From: Homarus americanus
Lineage: Eukaryota; Arthropoda; Malacostraca; Decapoda; Nephropidae
Assembly: GCF_018991925.1 (NCBI RefSeq)
Contig: NW_024735381.1
Span: 569,001-633,000, forward strand
Direction of reading: 5' to 3'
Length of the DNA: 64,000 bases
This document shows positions 35,880-49,446 of this stretch, piece by piece (position 1 is the first letter of the stretch; each line of letters opens with the position of its first letter). A program made the position numbers and the translations under genes. Under the pieces are notes generated by a model. That model was not told the DNA's origin. It made no database searches and saw only the letters and a list, made by a program, of their open reading frames with translations.

Positions 35880-36111
35880 AATATTATTATTATTAGCATT
35901 ATTATTAGCATTATTATTAGCATTATTATTATTATTAGCATTATTATTATTATTAGCATTATTATTATTATTAGCATTATTATTATTATTAGCATTATTA
36001 TTATTATTAGCATTATTATTATTATTAGCATTATTATTATTATTAGCATTATTATTATTATTATTATTAGCATTATTATTATTATTATTAGCATTAGTAG
36101 TAGTAGTTGTT
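35880..36111. repeat. (ATT)n array with periodic AGC interruptions
   Basis: ATT trinucleotides are interrupted by one AGC every 4-7 triplets, giving a higher-order 15-18-bp unit (TTATTATTATTAGCA) repeated about 14 times. It ends in GTAGTAGTAGTTGTTGTT. All Ile-, Asn- and Met-rich frames here are repeat translations. Confidence 0.97.
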
Positions 36112-37215
36112 GTTGTTGTTCTCGTGTGAATGCAGACAAAAAACCTACCACTCACACCTCCGTCGACCCTCTCATCACTTTGGCTGCCTCCTGAAGGTGG
36201 CACAGTGTGGACGGCTACCCCCCCTCCTCCCCCTTCTCAACCCACACGTACGTAACGGCACTTGCCACAACTTGTGAGGGAAGATGGGGATTATTTCGGA
36301 AAACTTAATGGTAAAAGTTGAAGAAAACTACGTGGCGGTACAGAAATTGTATTGTAATTTGTTACAAGAGTAGGAGTTAAGACATAATCAGCATGTAAAG
36401 TAGTACCATGGTATAAAATTTTAACTAATTCCATTATATGACCCCAAGTGCCAAGGCGAAGTTTTGACATCATACAACATTTTTGGGGGAAAATGAAAGC
36501 TAACGTGTTGATATAGTAAAGATAGTCTATATTTGTAAGAAAATGTATAAAGGTGATTTAGACTTACCAGCACAGCGTAATTTACTTTTTAAATAATCAA
36601 AATATCTTCAATTATTTCAAAGGTAATTTAATTAAAACTGGTTACTCGAATTTTTCAATTGTGAACCCAGATCCTTAATCAGCATGTTAAGTAGTACCTT
36701 TGTATAAAATTTGACCAAAATCCATTTATGACCCTAAGTGAGACCCTGCAGATCCTTAATGTCCACTGGGAGATGTGTTTAAGTATAGTCTGCCACTGAG
36801 CAATTTATCCCGCCCGGTTATCAACTTAGCTGCGGGTGTGCCTTGTGATAAAGACGATTAGAGCAGCCTGACTCCATTACAATGAGGATAATGGGTAGCT
36901 TGAGTGCGTTTCTGGTCCATTTTTATGATACCCGCCAGTGTTTAGCTCATGTAACTAAGAGAAACAGGATCTGGGAACATCTAAATTAATGCCGAGGGAA
37001 AAATTCTGTTATTATCGGGTATTTATGAGTGACAGTTAAGTTCTCTGTACATTTCTCTTCATATTCGGGATAATTTGGCTGCGGGACATTTCTGGTATAT
37101 CAAGGTAAAGAACTCTTTCAGTATGACGCTGCCACGACATAGCAATGGCTTTACTGATAAGAATTTGTCTGACTTATCTCTCTGAATCTGAACCAAACGC
37201 CTTCCTTATCTCATC
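36112..37215. other. Unassigned DNA containing a diverged direct repeat
   Basis: No gene recognised. A ~70-bp phrase occurs at 36385 (AATCAGCATGTAAAGTAGTA ... TTCCATTATATGACCCCAAG) and again at 36676 (AATCAGCATGTTAAGTAGTA ... ATCCATTTATGACCCTAAG), 291 bp apart in the same direction, with several substitutions. The style resembles the AAATTTCA block at 14.2-14.76 kb. Confidence 0.55.
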
Positions 37216-37800
37216 TTTCGTGTCGTGGTGATGATGGTGTGTTGGTGGTGTGTGAGGGTGTGTGGTAGTGATGGTGTGTGGTGGTGGTGATGGTGTGTGG
37301 TGGTGATAGTGTTTGGTGTTGATAGTGTTTGGTGTTGGTGTGTGGTGGTGATGGTGTGTCGTGGTGATGGTGTGTGGTGATGTTGGTATGTTGTGGTAAT
37401 GTTGGTATGTTTTGGTGATGGTGTGTGGTGGTGATGGTATGTTGTGGTGATGGTGTGTGGTGATGATGGTGTGTGGTGATGGTGGTGTGTGGTGATGATG
37501 GTGTGTGGTGATGATGGTGTGTTATGGTGGTGATGATTTGAGGTGGTAAGGATGCATAGTGATGCCAGTGACGTGTAGTGGTGGTATGGTATCATGTAAT
37601 ATTGGTAGCGTGTAGTAGTAGTACTGTTGTGGTGGTGGTGGTGTGCAATGACGATGACATGTTGTGGTGGTGGTGGTGGTATGCAGCAATGGAGGCAGCA
37701 GTAGTGTAGAGTGTAATGTGATGGTGATGGCGTGTAATAGTGGTGGTGATGGCGTGTAATAGTGGTGGTGATGGCGTGTAATAGTAGTGGTGTGCTGTGA
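37216..37800. repeat. GTGTGTGGTGGTGATG minisatellite
   Basis: Units of about 15-18 bp (GTGTGTGGTGGTGATG) are fairly regular from 37220 to 37530, then degenerate with GTGTAATAGTGGTGGTGATG units to about 37795. The long minus-strand frames are His/Thr/Pro and Tyr repeats. Confidence 0.9.
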
Positions 37801-38073
37801 GGATATAACAGGTACAGTACATAGCGTGTAATAATAAATGAGTTGATACATACACATACCAGCCTTGGATCTAGGGACCAGTTATGACCACCACCAGTCT
37901 TGGGGATAAGTTGTAAGGAGGAAATAGAACAACGTTGACGGCAGCAGGTAAAGGACGGGAATAAAATGAGAGGTGGCCAGTGAAGTGGTGGAGTGTGTGG
38001 GTTGGATTGTTTGGTTAGTCAAGTGAACACACATGAAGGAGAGCTTAATCGATGGCGCAAAGCTGGGTCGCAG

Positions 38074-38104
<31 letters not shown>

Positions 38105-39060
38105 TTCAGCAGCAGACTTTAGGAATAATGTGATTCTTATTAATTTTACGATACAACAGTCACTACAGTACCTTTAATACCGATTTATTTATATGTTTTT
38201 TTTTACGTCAAAGAAATAATCTGTTAGACAATCAAGAATAAAAAGAACTTTGTGTTCATGCGGTTTGTTATGTATTTGTTGACATTGATTTAGAGCTGAT
38301 AAGTTATATTTATAAGGACATGTTAGTTAGTGTGTTTGACATTAGTTTTGAAGTGTTGTAAGTTATTAATTAGGAGGGAATATGGTTTCAGGAAGAGACA
38401 GGTGTGGTTAAGGTAAGAAGGAGGAGACACATCATTACGTTATGAGACCGTCGTGACGGAGGACAGGGATGATGTGTGTTTGTGTGGCGCGGGAGTTATA
38501 GAACACCTGTGTGACGTGTTTACACCGCATGTAAATTTCAATACGAAGATAAATTATGAATGTGGTGCGTAAATGAAAGAGGAACATCTGCCATGGCGTA
38601 AGAATAAATATTGTAAGGCTTTTATTGACTGACTGTTTTTCTGCTGCTAGGGTCTAAATATATGGAGGAACGGATAAGCTACTGATATTTTTCTTGTTAT
38701 TTTGTTTATAGGTAAAAAAAATGAGGTACTGTATATAATTTGTGTAGGAGAAAAAGGATTTGTAAACTATGTCATCTCTTCATCTGTACTTTGGTATGCA
38801 AATCCTCTCTGGAATATTGCATCTTTCACGGAGCTGCAACTTGATGGCAGTAGACTAAACTCAAAATAAATGAGACCCACGAGGACATAAAACCACGATA
38901 ATTAACGACGTGTGGGTCCTACAGTGAGCATCATTAAGTGTAAACGATAAAGAGTGACGGCTTGAGGAACCAGAAAAGGGCGGGGAAGATTACACAACCG
39001 GTCAGAGAGTCGTGGAAGAGGGAGTAGAGAAGAAAGTACAGCGATGAGAGCAATAAATAT
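37801..39060. other. Unassigned DNA
   Basis: No gene recognised apart from the LINE tail that begins at 39.06 kb. A (GA)n array lies at 38077-38104. Confidence 0.45.
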
Positions 39061-39215
39061 GTCAGTAAAGTGTAAGAGAAGCAGAGGAAGACAAAGAATT
39101 CGGTGGCACGCTAAGGTTCAAAGGGGATATGGGAGAGTGCCGGGTATAACGAGACAGGAAGCACACGACTGAGATTTGTGGAGGTGGTGGAGGGAGGAAG
39201 GGCCGAGCTGCCAGA
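39061..39215 (+). mobile_element. RTE/jockey-type LINE, extreme C-terminal fragment
   Basis: The plus-strand frame 39076-39171 reads RSRGRQRIRWHAKVQRGYG, then GITRQEAHD and a stop. The same frame continues as DLWRWWREEG. This matches the recalled end of many RTE-type ORF2 proteins: a basic GRPRxRW segment, then an (E)A-x-DRxxWR motif. The codon between HD and DLW is TGA where R would be expected, so the copy is dead. No RT core is visible nearby. Confidence 0.55.
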
Positions 39216-39494
39216 GTCCACAACAACCGTGGGATTAATAAGGAGCAAGACGAAGTAGGTCTTGCCTAAGAGGAATGTGAGGGATCGTGCGTGTAAGGTG
39301 CTCGTAGCTCATCGTATGATCACTGTGGTTGTTACTGTAACGTTTGTACATTATGACTGCTGGATGTAGGGAGGGCCAGAAGTATTATAATTGGAACATA
39401 TAGGAGATGCCTAACTGGAAGGTCTGAAACAGAAAAGAAACTACGACATTATATAACTTTAGAGTATGAAGTTTTATTTTTTTTTAGGTTTTGA

Positions 39495-39700
39495 CCAAAT
39501 AACATCAGAGCCTAATAACATCAGAGCCTAATAACTTCAGAGCCAAATAACTTCAGAGCCAAATAACTTCAGAGCCAAATAACACCAGAGCCAAATAACT
39601 TCAGAGCCAAATAACTTCAGAGCCAAATAACACCAGAGCCTAACAACTTCAGAGCCAAATAACACCAGAGCCTAATAACACCGGAGCCTTATAACAGTGA
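39495..39700. repeat. 16-bp minisatellite
   Basis: Twelve to thirteen units of CTTCAGAGCCAAATAA. Variants have CATC or CACC in place of CTTC, and CCTAATAA in place of CCAAATAA. Confidence 0.95.
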
Positions 39701-39881
39701 GGCCCAGCTGGCCTGCTACTAGTATAAGTCTTGGTATAGAGGAAAACTTCTCGACAAGGTAACTGGTGCTCAGGAGACTTACTGAACTACACGTCTCTCT
39801 TAAGCACCAGCCAGACACATGACGCCTCCAGTGAGGAGATAAAAACCTGGAGAGTATTGTTCTTGATAGGGGCTTATATGG

Positions 39882-39886
39882 TGATG

Positions 39887-39919
<33 letters not shown>
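39882..39919. repeat. (AAT)n microsatellite
   Basis: About eleven AAT units, without the AAACGG terminus seen at the LINE tails in the 20-30-kb region. Confidence 0.95.
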
Positions 39920-40014
39920 GGACCGACGAAAACATTATATTCAATATTCATTAAAAATATGGTTCCATAGATTTGATCATTATCTTAGTCAGTTTGCTGA
40001 CTGTGTGTATATAC

Positions 40015-40130
<116 letters not shown>

Positions 40131-42143
40131 ACGAACCTCACTATAGCGTCAGGGTGGGTCGGGTGTCGGTGACTTACAGAAGTTACAGGTGCTGGCGGGA
40201 CTGGAGTAGAGGCGGCGTGGGACCAGCGTCCGGCCCTGACACACACTTTACGGGACGCCAACTCCCTTAGTACTGCCGAGTGTCCACTAACTCTACAAAC
40301 TTTTCTCTAATACTTTTTATAGTACAAACAAGAATTCAATTTAACAAACAGAATTTTACTTAAACTTCGCTTGTTTGTTACTTATTTCGAGAAGAAGATA
40401 AACTTATGGGAGAAAGTCTATGTATGGAGTTAAATATAACCCGAGTCAACCTTGTGTAATAATATTAATAATGATAAAACCTATAATTAAGATCATAACA
40501 GAATTATTAATAATTTACTGATAATAATAATAATATAACCTTACTTCCGTTTATGAACACTCAACTTTGATGATGCACACACTAATGATACAGCATAAAG
40601 TGCCTATGGCTGACTGAAGTCTCATATTATTCAACAGAGTAAAACTTTGCTCAGAATCGGTAGGAAAATAGATTAAATATTTCGTCTAGAATTTCTGTGA
40701 TTGGATGATTCCTGTGACGTAATTTTATCATTGCCTTCACCGGCCGTGCGTCCCTTTGTTTATTCTGTCAATATCTTTCGCTTGTAGAGGGAAGTCATTA
40801 AGCTCTGATTAAGTTTGGTGTGGATAATGTTTTCATCTGGTTTCCGGCTCTAATGGCAGTCTAGAAGTTGAAAATTCTTCACTCTCACGCAAATATTTGA
40901 TTCTTCGTGAGCGCTGTTGCCATGGTGACGTGTTACACCTCAACCAAAGAGCGTATTAGGCAGTGACGTGTTGCGATGATGACGTCATAGAAAATTCCCC
41001 CACTCAAAGCATTACAAAAACATTAACATAATATACATTAACCTCTCAGACCAGCTTATAAATATGACGACATAAAAAACAAACTGCCGACGACAGAGAT
41101 AAGATTAAAAACAAAACACACACAATTGGACATAAAAACTACTTAACAGTATAAAATTCTTATGGAAACAAAAGCATTATTACGAGATATTAACACAGGA
41201 GATAATGTGATCCTGAGGCCTGGTTAAGTTACAACATGGTTAACTAATATAACTGTCCTGGTTATTAATCGTCTTTGTCTTATGTTGAAACTGAGTCTGT
41301 GTTCTGTGCTTAAAGATCTTATCCATTAAAGCTCGTAAATATAATATAACAACAACCTGGACGTGTTTATGGTATGTATATCAACCCCTCTGCCCCGCCA
41401 CCCCCCACCACCATCACATTGTTCTCAGGAAGATATACCAGCAAGTTATACCTAAAATAGCTATATAATTTTGTTTTCCTATAATTATTGTACAGTATGA
41501 CTAGCTAATAATTTATTCCTTATATATTCATTTTTTTTAATTTATTCTTAAAATATATCGATAAGTGTCTTTTTATTTAGTGTTAATTTACGCCATATAC
41601 AGTACTTACCCCAGTAAAATTCGAGTATAAGATTTTCCTTGAGACATCAATAACATATTTTTATTTATCTCTCTTAAGATTAACGTAAACCCACATTACA
41701 TTCGCCTTGAGTATTTAATATCGTGGCACACAGCATCAGTTTGAGTTTAATGGTGTTTCATTGATTCTGGCAGCGACTAACAAGGAGACGTGATTTACTA
41801 CACTGAGAGAGCGACCAAATTGGCGGGGGTGTTCTCGCGCGCGCTGCACCACCTCTGATAAATGGCTCTCTTAATCCAACTCTGGCACAAGATACTTCGA
41901 CAAGCCATAAAGAAAGACACAGTAGCCAGGGGCGGCTATTTGGTCATTCATGGCTACATTACCTTGTGAGTGGTGAGGGAAGTTGTAGTGAGTTTTGGCG
42001 TCTCCCTCCAGGTATAACTCTGGCTTAGGTCTCCTCAAGCATCACTTACGACGGAACATGTGTGATGAACCTAAATCTTGACGTCAGGACTCAGACGAGG
42101 AGTGAGAGAAAGAGAGAAGAGTAAGACAATAATAGACAGACGG

Positions 42144-42148
<5 letters not shown>

Positions 42149-42187
<39 letters not shown>
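42149..42187. repeat. (CT)n microsatellite
   Basis: About 19 CT units. Confidence 0.95.
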
Positions 42188-42190
<3 letters not shown>

Positions 42191-42889
42191 ACTTCTTTAC
42201 ACGTCATGACTTAAGTGGATGAACTACTAACCAAATGATATTACATGATTTAGATGGGCATTAGGAGTCATTCTCGGCGTATACCTGAAGGGCGACTTTC
42301 CCACCACTTCGTTGTTTTTTCTTTAGGAACAGAAATCATCGAACGAGCTCTTTAAAACTACCAATAGTCGAGGATAGATACGGATGTTACTTCAGACAGC
42401 TACATGTAGTTATGCATTATTCTTGCTGGAAGTTTCACTCTAACACGACGCCTTGAGGAGTTACTACGAATTTCTGAATTTTGATGAAGACTCAACCATG
42501 TTTCTTGTTACTGGATCTTAGCTGTTTATGTATGTGTGATCTGGAAGTTAGGTAATGAATGTGTCTTGAACTCATACACAAAATATAAAGATTTAAGTCG
42601 CATCACCTTTACATTAACTGTATAACTTTCGAAATTAAAATGACGAAAAGACGAAAAAAAGGAAGAAATTTCGTGATACTTTTATGAAATTTGTGTAAAA
42701 ATATTCCACCATTATTTAATTTCTTAGGGTAAGTGAATTTTGTGAGTGTCCCATTTGCTTGCTGGTTTCCCCCTGTCTCGAGTATCAGTGTGATGGCCAC
42801 TCAATAATTCACGAGTCAACAATTGTGTTAGACGAGATGGCCTCAAGTCACTAATGACGTCTCGAAAAGGTCCGGAAAGTTATGAATTC

Positions 42890-42895
<6 letters not shown>

Positions 42896-42962
<67 letters not shown>
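42896..42962. repeat. (AT)n microsatellite
   Basis: About 32 AT units. Confidence 0.95.
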
Positions 42963-42964
<2 letters not shown>

Positions 42965-44218
42965 GGATATTAAAGATCAAAAAACGATATTGTATGAAAG
43001 AAATATACACTGCAATAAAAGTTATGAACTGCAATAGCAATTCTATTTGCAGGTATGATCATTGTCCCTTCATGAAATAGAATGTACATTAGACTCACTG
43101 GCTGGCAGTATTCTCTATTGAATTCCAACATTATGTGTCTAAGGATATCGTTTCTCAGAATCAGGTAGTAACAATAACTGAGCTTTTCTGAGCTAATGTT
43201 TCGCATAATAGTATCAACGTTAACGAACACTAGACAGAATAGCGGCAATGAGCAGCGACACGTATAACGAAGGCGTACTGGAAACAACAATTGTATTTTA
43301 ACTCCATCAGTCGTCTCATTTATCACTTTTTCTTTAATCTTTTATCATCACCATGTGTTGTATAAGTGTCAGAAATGCTACTCTGCCGGATTTAAGACAT
43401 ATCATTCTCATATCAAAATGAAATGTTCAGAAATAACAGTAAGGCTAAAGCCATATCTGACGTAAGTGCCGGGGCCCATGTAGGCTCTTTGGTCCACCTC
43501 TTCACTTTTATGGTCACCGTTTTAGACACTAACGACCATCTCTTTAGCTTCACATGAGAACATTTCTTACCCATATACAACAAACTTTCACCCGAGAATA
43601 CTCTCTGAATCCACACGATGACTGTATCCACCATAATAAATGACTAGTTATATGAGAGACGTGTATCCCTCCTGGACAATAACACACAACTAATACAAGA
43701 CAAACACCGGGTTACATGGTGGTAGCTGCAGGCTATAACGAGGCCGAACTCTGAAAGTGACCATCGTAAAACAAAAGCATATCATTTGTGAAGCTCAAGC
43801 GCAGATTAGGTTCAGTTTCACCAAACTAAACAGTAACTGCTTGGTGACCAGCTTGATCACCAGCAGTTGGCTTAAAATTTTCTCCCCATAATATTTTAGG
43901 TTTCCATATTCCTTCGTTTTCTCTCCCCTTTTCTGGGGTTGAGATGGGGGTGGAATTTATTAATATTATAACCCTTTCATTAATAACAAAATGTTGTATT
44001 AACAGGCTTTCAGTTCCCCCCGTATTAAGAAAAACTTCACTGTGTATGTTCAGGATAAATTTTGTCCGCAATATTTCAATATACTGGAAAATTGCTCAGG
44101 ATAAGAGGGAATTATTGTGAAATTAATTTAGTTATGAAATAAAACAGCTGCGGCGGGCGAGGCAGGAATCGATGAAAGCAACTCCGCTACCAAGTTTACT
44201 TTATACAATCAATGTGTG

Positions 44219-44240
44219 CTCTCTCTCTCTCTCTCTCTCT
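44219..44240. repeat. (CT)n microsatellite
   Basis: Ten or eleven CT units. Confidence 0.9.
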
Positions 44241-44811
44241 GACAGATTTATCCACACATGTAATTTTTCTGTGTTTGTTTGCTTTTATTAGCCTTTCGCC
44301 TCCATATATGTCCATATTGTGTGTGTCTGTCTTTCCACGTGTTATTTTCCGTCTACAAGTATCGTCGTTGTAGAGCCGTGTCTCTCTTTGTACACTAGTC
44401 TATATAATACCAATGAGATTATATATTATGCCTAGTCTTCGGTCTGTCTCTATGTATGTCCTACTAGTCTGTGTTTCTTTGCATGATCTGCCTCTTTGTC
44501 TGTCCTTTTCTATATACGGCCTGTCTATCTGTCTGTCTGTCTCACCAGTGACTTTTTTTACCCTATCTACTTTCCATTTCTCCACACAAGAAAGCATCCA
44601 TCCTCCGGTACCCTGAAATATGAATACAATCCTCTAGTATCGTTTGAGAGATTCACGGTCGTCCAGTAATACATATATTAAAATAAAAATATGTAAATAG
44701 GAGAAAAGGAAAAGAATAAAAGCGACATGGAAGGTAATAATACATTGTTCTCCCAAATATTAAAATATTCATAGCCAGGAACGTGAAAGGCAAGAGGAAG
44801 TGCGGTACGCA

Positions 44812-44820
44812 TACACACGC

Positions 44821-44859
<39 letters not shown>

Positions 44860-44866
44860 CACGCAC
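44812..44866. repeat. (CA)n microsatellite with GCACA interruptions
   Basis: CA units with periodic CG interruptions on both sides of a pure core. Confidence 0.95.
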
Positions 44867-45589
44867 AGCTCTGGATAAAACCGTCAGTCTTGTGAATCTT
44901 ACATGATCCTCTGTTCTTTTCTCAGCCTTAATAATTTCTCCTCGAAAGGAATTACACTCACTAGGCCACTACAGTCGTAATTCTGTACAAAGACCCAACA
45001 ACAACAGCTTCTTGATAGTTTCTGACATCACTTTCTCCTTTGTGTGTGGGGGGGTGACGGGGTAAATGTGTATGACTTTACTCTTAAGTGATTGTAAGTC
45101 GGAACCTTCAAACACTGAGCCAGGGAGTGAATTCCGTACAGAGTGACGAAGCATCAAGAGAGTTGATTAGTTTGACATCTAAATGGTAAATATACATCTT
45201 GACCCGTGTACTGTATATCGAAAGTTGCGAATTCGTATTCAGGGACAAGTTGTTGGAGCTTCCAATAACTTGCTTAGACATAAACCATTGACTCTTCAGG
45301 CTTCTACGCCCTGAACTCATGAGACATAAGGCAAGCATGAACTTAGCATGCTTCCCTGTTGGGCGCTGTAAACGCTTTTGCGCTTCACCTTACACAAGGA
45401 TGTAGGGGAGTACCCAATAAAAAAAAAAAAAATCTTGACCCGAACAAGATGATAAGGGCTCCGAGAGGAACCAGTGGTAACTTTAACCGGAATTTAGAAG
45501 TTAAAAGCCAGAAAGGTGCACAATTCTCAAGATTAGATACTACCAATAATATAATACAAATTTGGTTAACATCATTTTGATGAAAAAAT

Positions 45590-46060
45590 TAAATTCTAAG
45601 CAAATGACCCCTGATTTCCGGGATGCAGTAGATGCCACGAAGAGAATGTGTTGGTTCGCTTCATAAGTGAGTTTCTTCTCAAAAACAGCACCAAGGAGAG
45701 CTCGTTAGGGCGTCATGTCTAATTGACGGTTAAGGATTAAGACTTTCTGAGCTGCTGATAATCACAGACTGAGTCTTTGAAGCTTTGAGGTTCATGCTCT
45801 ATAATGATCACCAACCCTCAACTCACCCAACACATCCCCAGACTCCAACTTGTGGGGCACCTGGGATGACATTTACTGCATGTTATAACAACCCTTCAGG
45901 TCAGCCTTAGTGATGTCAAGGGATGTCAAGACCTCTCCGGTATGCAAACTATTTTTTATGAAATATACTTTATCATAGTTATTTGTATACCTATGTAATC
46001 GTTCTGCAAGAAGCTGCCCGAAGACTTTGGAGAGGATTCTGGTAATGGATATGGGAAGGT
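45590..46060 (-). mobile_element. Jockey/R1-type LINE RT pseudogene with missing core
   Basis: The minus strand at about 46055-45980 reads ITRILSKVFGQLLAERLHRY, the conserved RT lead-in (consensus close to ITPILSKVFERLLAKRL). A few hundred bases on, 45790-45740 reads ASKTQSVIISSSESLNP, which belongs after the catalytic core (recalled form NASKTQSVIISRSR). It is followed in another frame by FEKKLTYEANQ, matching a typical LGVTFDKKLTFE block. The LD-x-S-x-AFD and YADD motifs expected between these are absent, and the intervening DNA contains stops. This is an internally deleted, frameshifted relic. Confidence 0.65.
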
Positions 46061-46168
46061 AAACTAAAGGAGAAGAGAGAGGGTTGGGGAATTACTTCTT
46101 AATACAGGAATAGAGGAGTAACAAGTGTTAGTCTTAAAGGAGAGGGGATGATATGTGTTAATAGTCCT

Positions 46169-46169
<1 letters not shown>

Positions 46170-46231
<62 letters not shown>
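46170..46231. repeat. (CA)n-(TA)n compound microsatellite
   Basis: About 21 CA units followed by about 9 AT units. Confidence 0.97.
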
Positions 46232-47130
46232 ATCATCACTAATGTAAGCCATTCCCAGTATGTTGCAGGTAAATTGAATCAAGCAACGCGTTATTCATCC
46301 ATTAATCGTTGCTATTCGACATTGTAGCTGCTGTAACAGATGTGTTCAGACACTAGACACATCAAGAAAACCAAGATATTTACCCACATACCTTAATACA
46401 CGGAGCCATACTAACATACAGTATAATCAACGAAACAAAGAATAAACTCTTCATCAGTCCAAAACACAGTCCCTTTAATCTGATCCTTTTAATGGTGAGT
46501 CACTTTGGTTATTTACTTTATTCTTTAAAGATACTCACTCTCCTACCTCCTGATATCATAACCACCACCATAACTACAGTCTTTTGCTAGTCTTAAGATT
46601 CCGTGTTACCTCAAACTTCATCCCTTGATGCTGACCATAACGCCGCCCAATTGCTGCTCCAAATTCACCCTAGACCTTGCAACTACCTAAATTGTATGCC
46701 CACATTGTGTCATTACAAAATTTGTACAAAGACTTATTTCAGTCCCTTTTATATTTTTAATCACTCTTACTCCTCTAATCTCTCTCCTTCAGTAACCATT
46801 ATCGATGATTGTAACAGTCTAACCTATAAGAAAGTTCATCCTTTCAATCTAATCTTCTGTTCAGTTATATCACCCAACAGTAGATTACCTAAATGCTACA
46901 ACTGTCCTGAACACACATCTTGAGTATACAACAGTGAGGAAACATCCCCATGATACCAGCCACAAACTCTTGATCTTACATTGATGGAGAATCTCTTCTG
47001 CAATTAAAACATTTCCACCATTACATCGATGCATCCCTCCAAAAACTGACTTCCTGTGTCGGGCTCATCCATACTTCGTTACTTCTCACCCTACCAGACG
47101 CTAACCTATAAGTCTTAGTATGTTCCTTTA
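46232..47130. other. Unassigned pyrimidine-biased DNA
   Basis: The plus strand is CT-biased with a 106-codon frame at 46603-46923 (no ATG at its start, no known domain). The strand bias continues to 48.4 kb and covers the two LINE relics on the minus strand, so this part may include more of the same decayed elements. Confidence 0.4.
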
Positions 47131-47690
47131 CTTCCCCCTTAGGCTCGGTACCTTTTCTGCTTCCCTGTTATCTTCTCCACTAGTTGCCTCAGTGTGAATA
47201 TTGGAGACGTTGTTACCTCTACGTCTATGGGATCGTTGCTGTTTCTCTCGTATCTCCCTCTCTACCATCCTTCGTATTCTTCTTCTCATTTTCCCAACAC
47301 CTTCAGCGCCTGACTTAACAACGTCATCCTCTGATATCTCTTAGGATCTTGTGCATCTTCCTTGCCTTTCTATATTGCCAATATCAACACTCTCCTCCAC
47401 TCCTCCGGCTCTCTTCCCATTTTCATGTATTTACTTAGCTGTCTTGTTATCGACGGCTCTCCCCCCCCTCCCCACCTTTATTTCGTCCACTCCCAGGGTC
47501 TTCTTCCTCCTCTTCAGTACCACTTCCACTTCTCTCCTCGTTATATGTTGTTTACCAGTCTCCTGCGCCGCTATAGTCCTCGGTAATTCATGTTCCTGGC
47601 CGTCTTCTGGATTCAGCAGATTGTTGAAATACTCCGTCCAAACTTGCAACACCTCCTCCCTCCTCCCCTCGTGCTCATCCTTCACTGTCG
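47131..47690 (-). mobile_element. RTE-type LINE, endonuclease-RT linker and RT N-terminal pseudogene
   Basis: The minus-strand frame 47685-47431 gives VWTEYFNNLLNPEDGQEHE and ITRREVEVVLKRRKKTLGVD, the recalled linker and RT entry of RTE/CR1-like ORF2 (WxEYFxxLLN ... ISREEVxxALKxMKxGKAxGxD). After a frameshift it continues as KGKEDAQDPKRY, MTLLSQALKVLGK, RRIRRMVEREIREKQQ and, near 47190, a LRQLVEK word (region FRxGRGTxDxIFTLRQLVEK). At least three frameshifts and several stops are present. The copy stops before the AFD and YADD catalytic motifs. Confidence 0.75.
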
Positions 47691-48004
47691 CTTCCTCTGC
47701 ATCCTACCAGACCATAAATGCAACAAGGAGCTTCTAGCATTATTTTGGATACTCTCCAACACAAACACGTGATCCACCCAACGTCTTCCACTTCTGAACT
47801 CAATACTGTTCCTTCCTTAAACAGAAAATTATTCAAAAACTAAACCCTACCATACATCTTCCTATAGGTATACTTAAACTTATTCTTCCTATCGTCCAAT
47901 ACTGATATATTTACCATTAGATAACGTTAGCAAATATCATCTGTGTTATTTGTGGGCGTTTTTACCCCCTTTTCTCTGTCACATTCTAGGGTTTTCATCT
48001 CCCT

Positions 48005-48105
48005 CTCATTAACATTTTAGGCATCATTCCATCCCTCTCTGGCGCCTCACTATTCTTAGATTATTTTACCATCTGCCTCACCCTCTCCTCATTTATATGT
48101 TTTTG
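48005..48105 (-). mobile_element. LINE RT entry fragment
   Basis: On the minus strand, NEERVRQMVK, one stop, then SKNSEAPERDGMMPKMLM match the RT entry motif EEVxxAVKxLKNGKAPGxDGIxPEMLK. It repeats the region already present in the 47.1-47.7-kb relic, so it belongs to a different, smaller insertion or to a diverged family. Confidence 0.5.
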
Positions 48106-48169
48106 TTTCATCTTGTATGTTACATTAACCAGTTATTCATAGTCTCCGTATTTAAACCAATTCCATTTT

Positions 48170-48172
<3 letters not shown>

Positions 48173-48208
<36 letters not shown>
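48173..48208. repeat. (GT)n microsatellite
   Basis: About 17 GT units. Confidence 0.95.
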
Positions 48209-48209
<1 letters not shown>

Positions 48210-48660
48210 CATTTCATTAAGTAGGTAAGACGATGCTGCTAAACTCGCCAGTATCTTAATATGATAACTAGTATAAGCTCTAAGACTTTTGCTTGTTTAC
48301 TTCTTTGTCTACCTTATATATCAAATCTTTTTTCTTTACCTACAAATTTCTCCCTCGTTACCAACTCTCAAAACCTCTAAACTCTGACGCATTAGATAAC
48401 TTTCAGTAAGCCTCAAAAGTTAGCTAAGCCTATTACGCCCCTTTTACCAAAATTATATTTTTATACTCCACCGTTATCTGTACTACACGGCCAGGCAGAG
48501 TAGTTACACTTCTCGCCTCTTCTTGAGTCTCTTCAACCTCCAGCGAGTGAGTTGATGCCTGTATTTGTCTTATAGATTGAGGAAGCTTGTTAAGTTTCAT
48601 GGCCCTTATAGTCAGCAAGTATATTTCCCTTATATAATAAAAAAAAATGTATTCCAGAAA

Positions 48661-48947
<287 letters not shown>

Positions 48948-49299
48948 TATTCTGTTATATTCAGAGCTTTATGTATCTATTATGCAAAAATTATATTTCT
49001 ATTACAACGCTGACATTAAGTATTCAAAACACATATATTATTTATAAACTTCTTAAAGTCATGAACTATTATGTTTTGGAATTAGGTATCAAGGACGCAC
49101 TCTTCTCAGGGAGTATGGTATACAGTATATATCTCAATAATACAAGATGGACAGAAGCATCACAGATGGACGCACTTGTGCGGTCAACGGCGAAATTATA
49201 CCCCAGACTGAGGCTCCTTTACTCTAAGTGGGCGCTGGCCTCCAGGGACCAGGGGCGACGCAGTTAAGTTCACTGGACGGCCTGGCTAGTCACAAGGGA

Positions 49300-49446
49300 T
49301 AGCCTGTCTCTTCTCCAAAGGATAACCTGGTTAGGTTCACTGGGCGACCTCACTAGGCTCGGTAGACTGGTTGGGCCCAATAGACTGGTTGGGCTCAATA
49401 GACTGGCTGGTCTCAGTGGACTGGCTGGTCTCAGTGGATCTCAGTA
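49300..49446. repeat. 18-bp minisatellite
   Basis: CAATAGACTGGTTGGGCT and CAGTGGACTGGCTGGTCT units are repeated four to five times from about 49345. More degenerate TTAGGTTCACTGGGCGACC-like units precede them. Confidence 0.85.

Noticed and set aside
46603..46923. 106-codon plus-strand frame
   Set aside because: It has no ATG at the start and no domain, and lies in a CT-biased strand that lowers stop frequency.
47351..47737. 128-codon plus-strand frame
   Set aside because: It is the antisense shadow of the LINE RT relic on the minus strand, whose motifs are recognisable.
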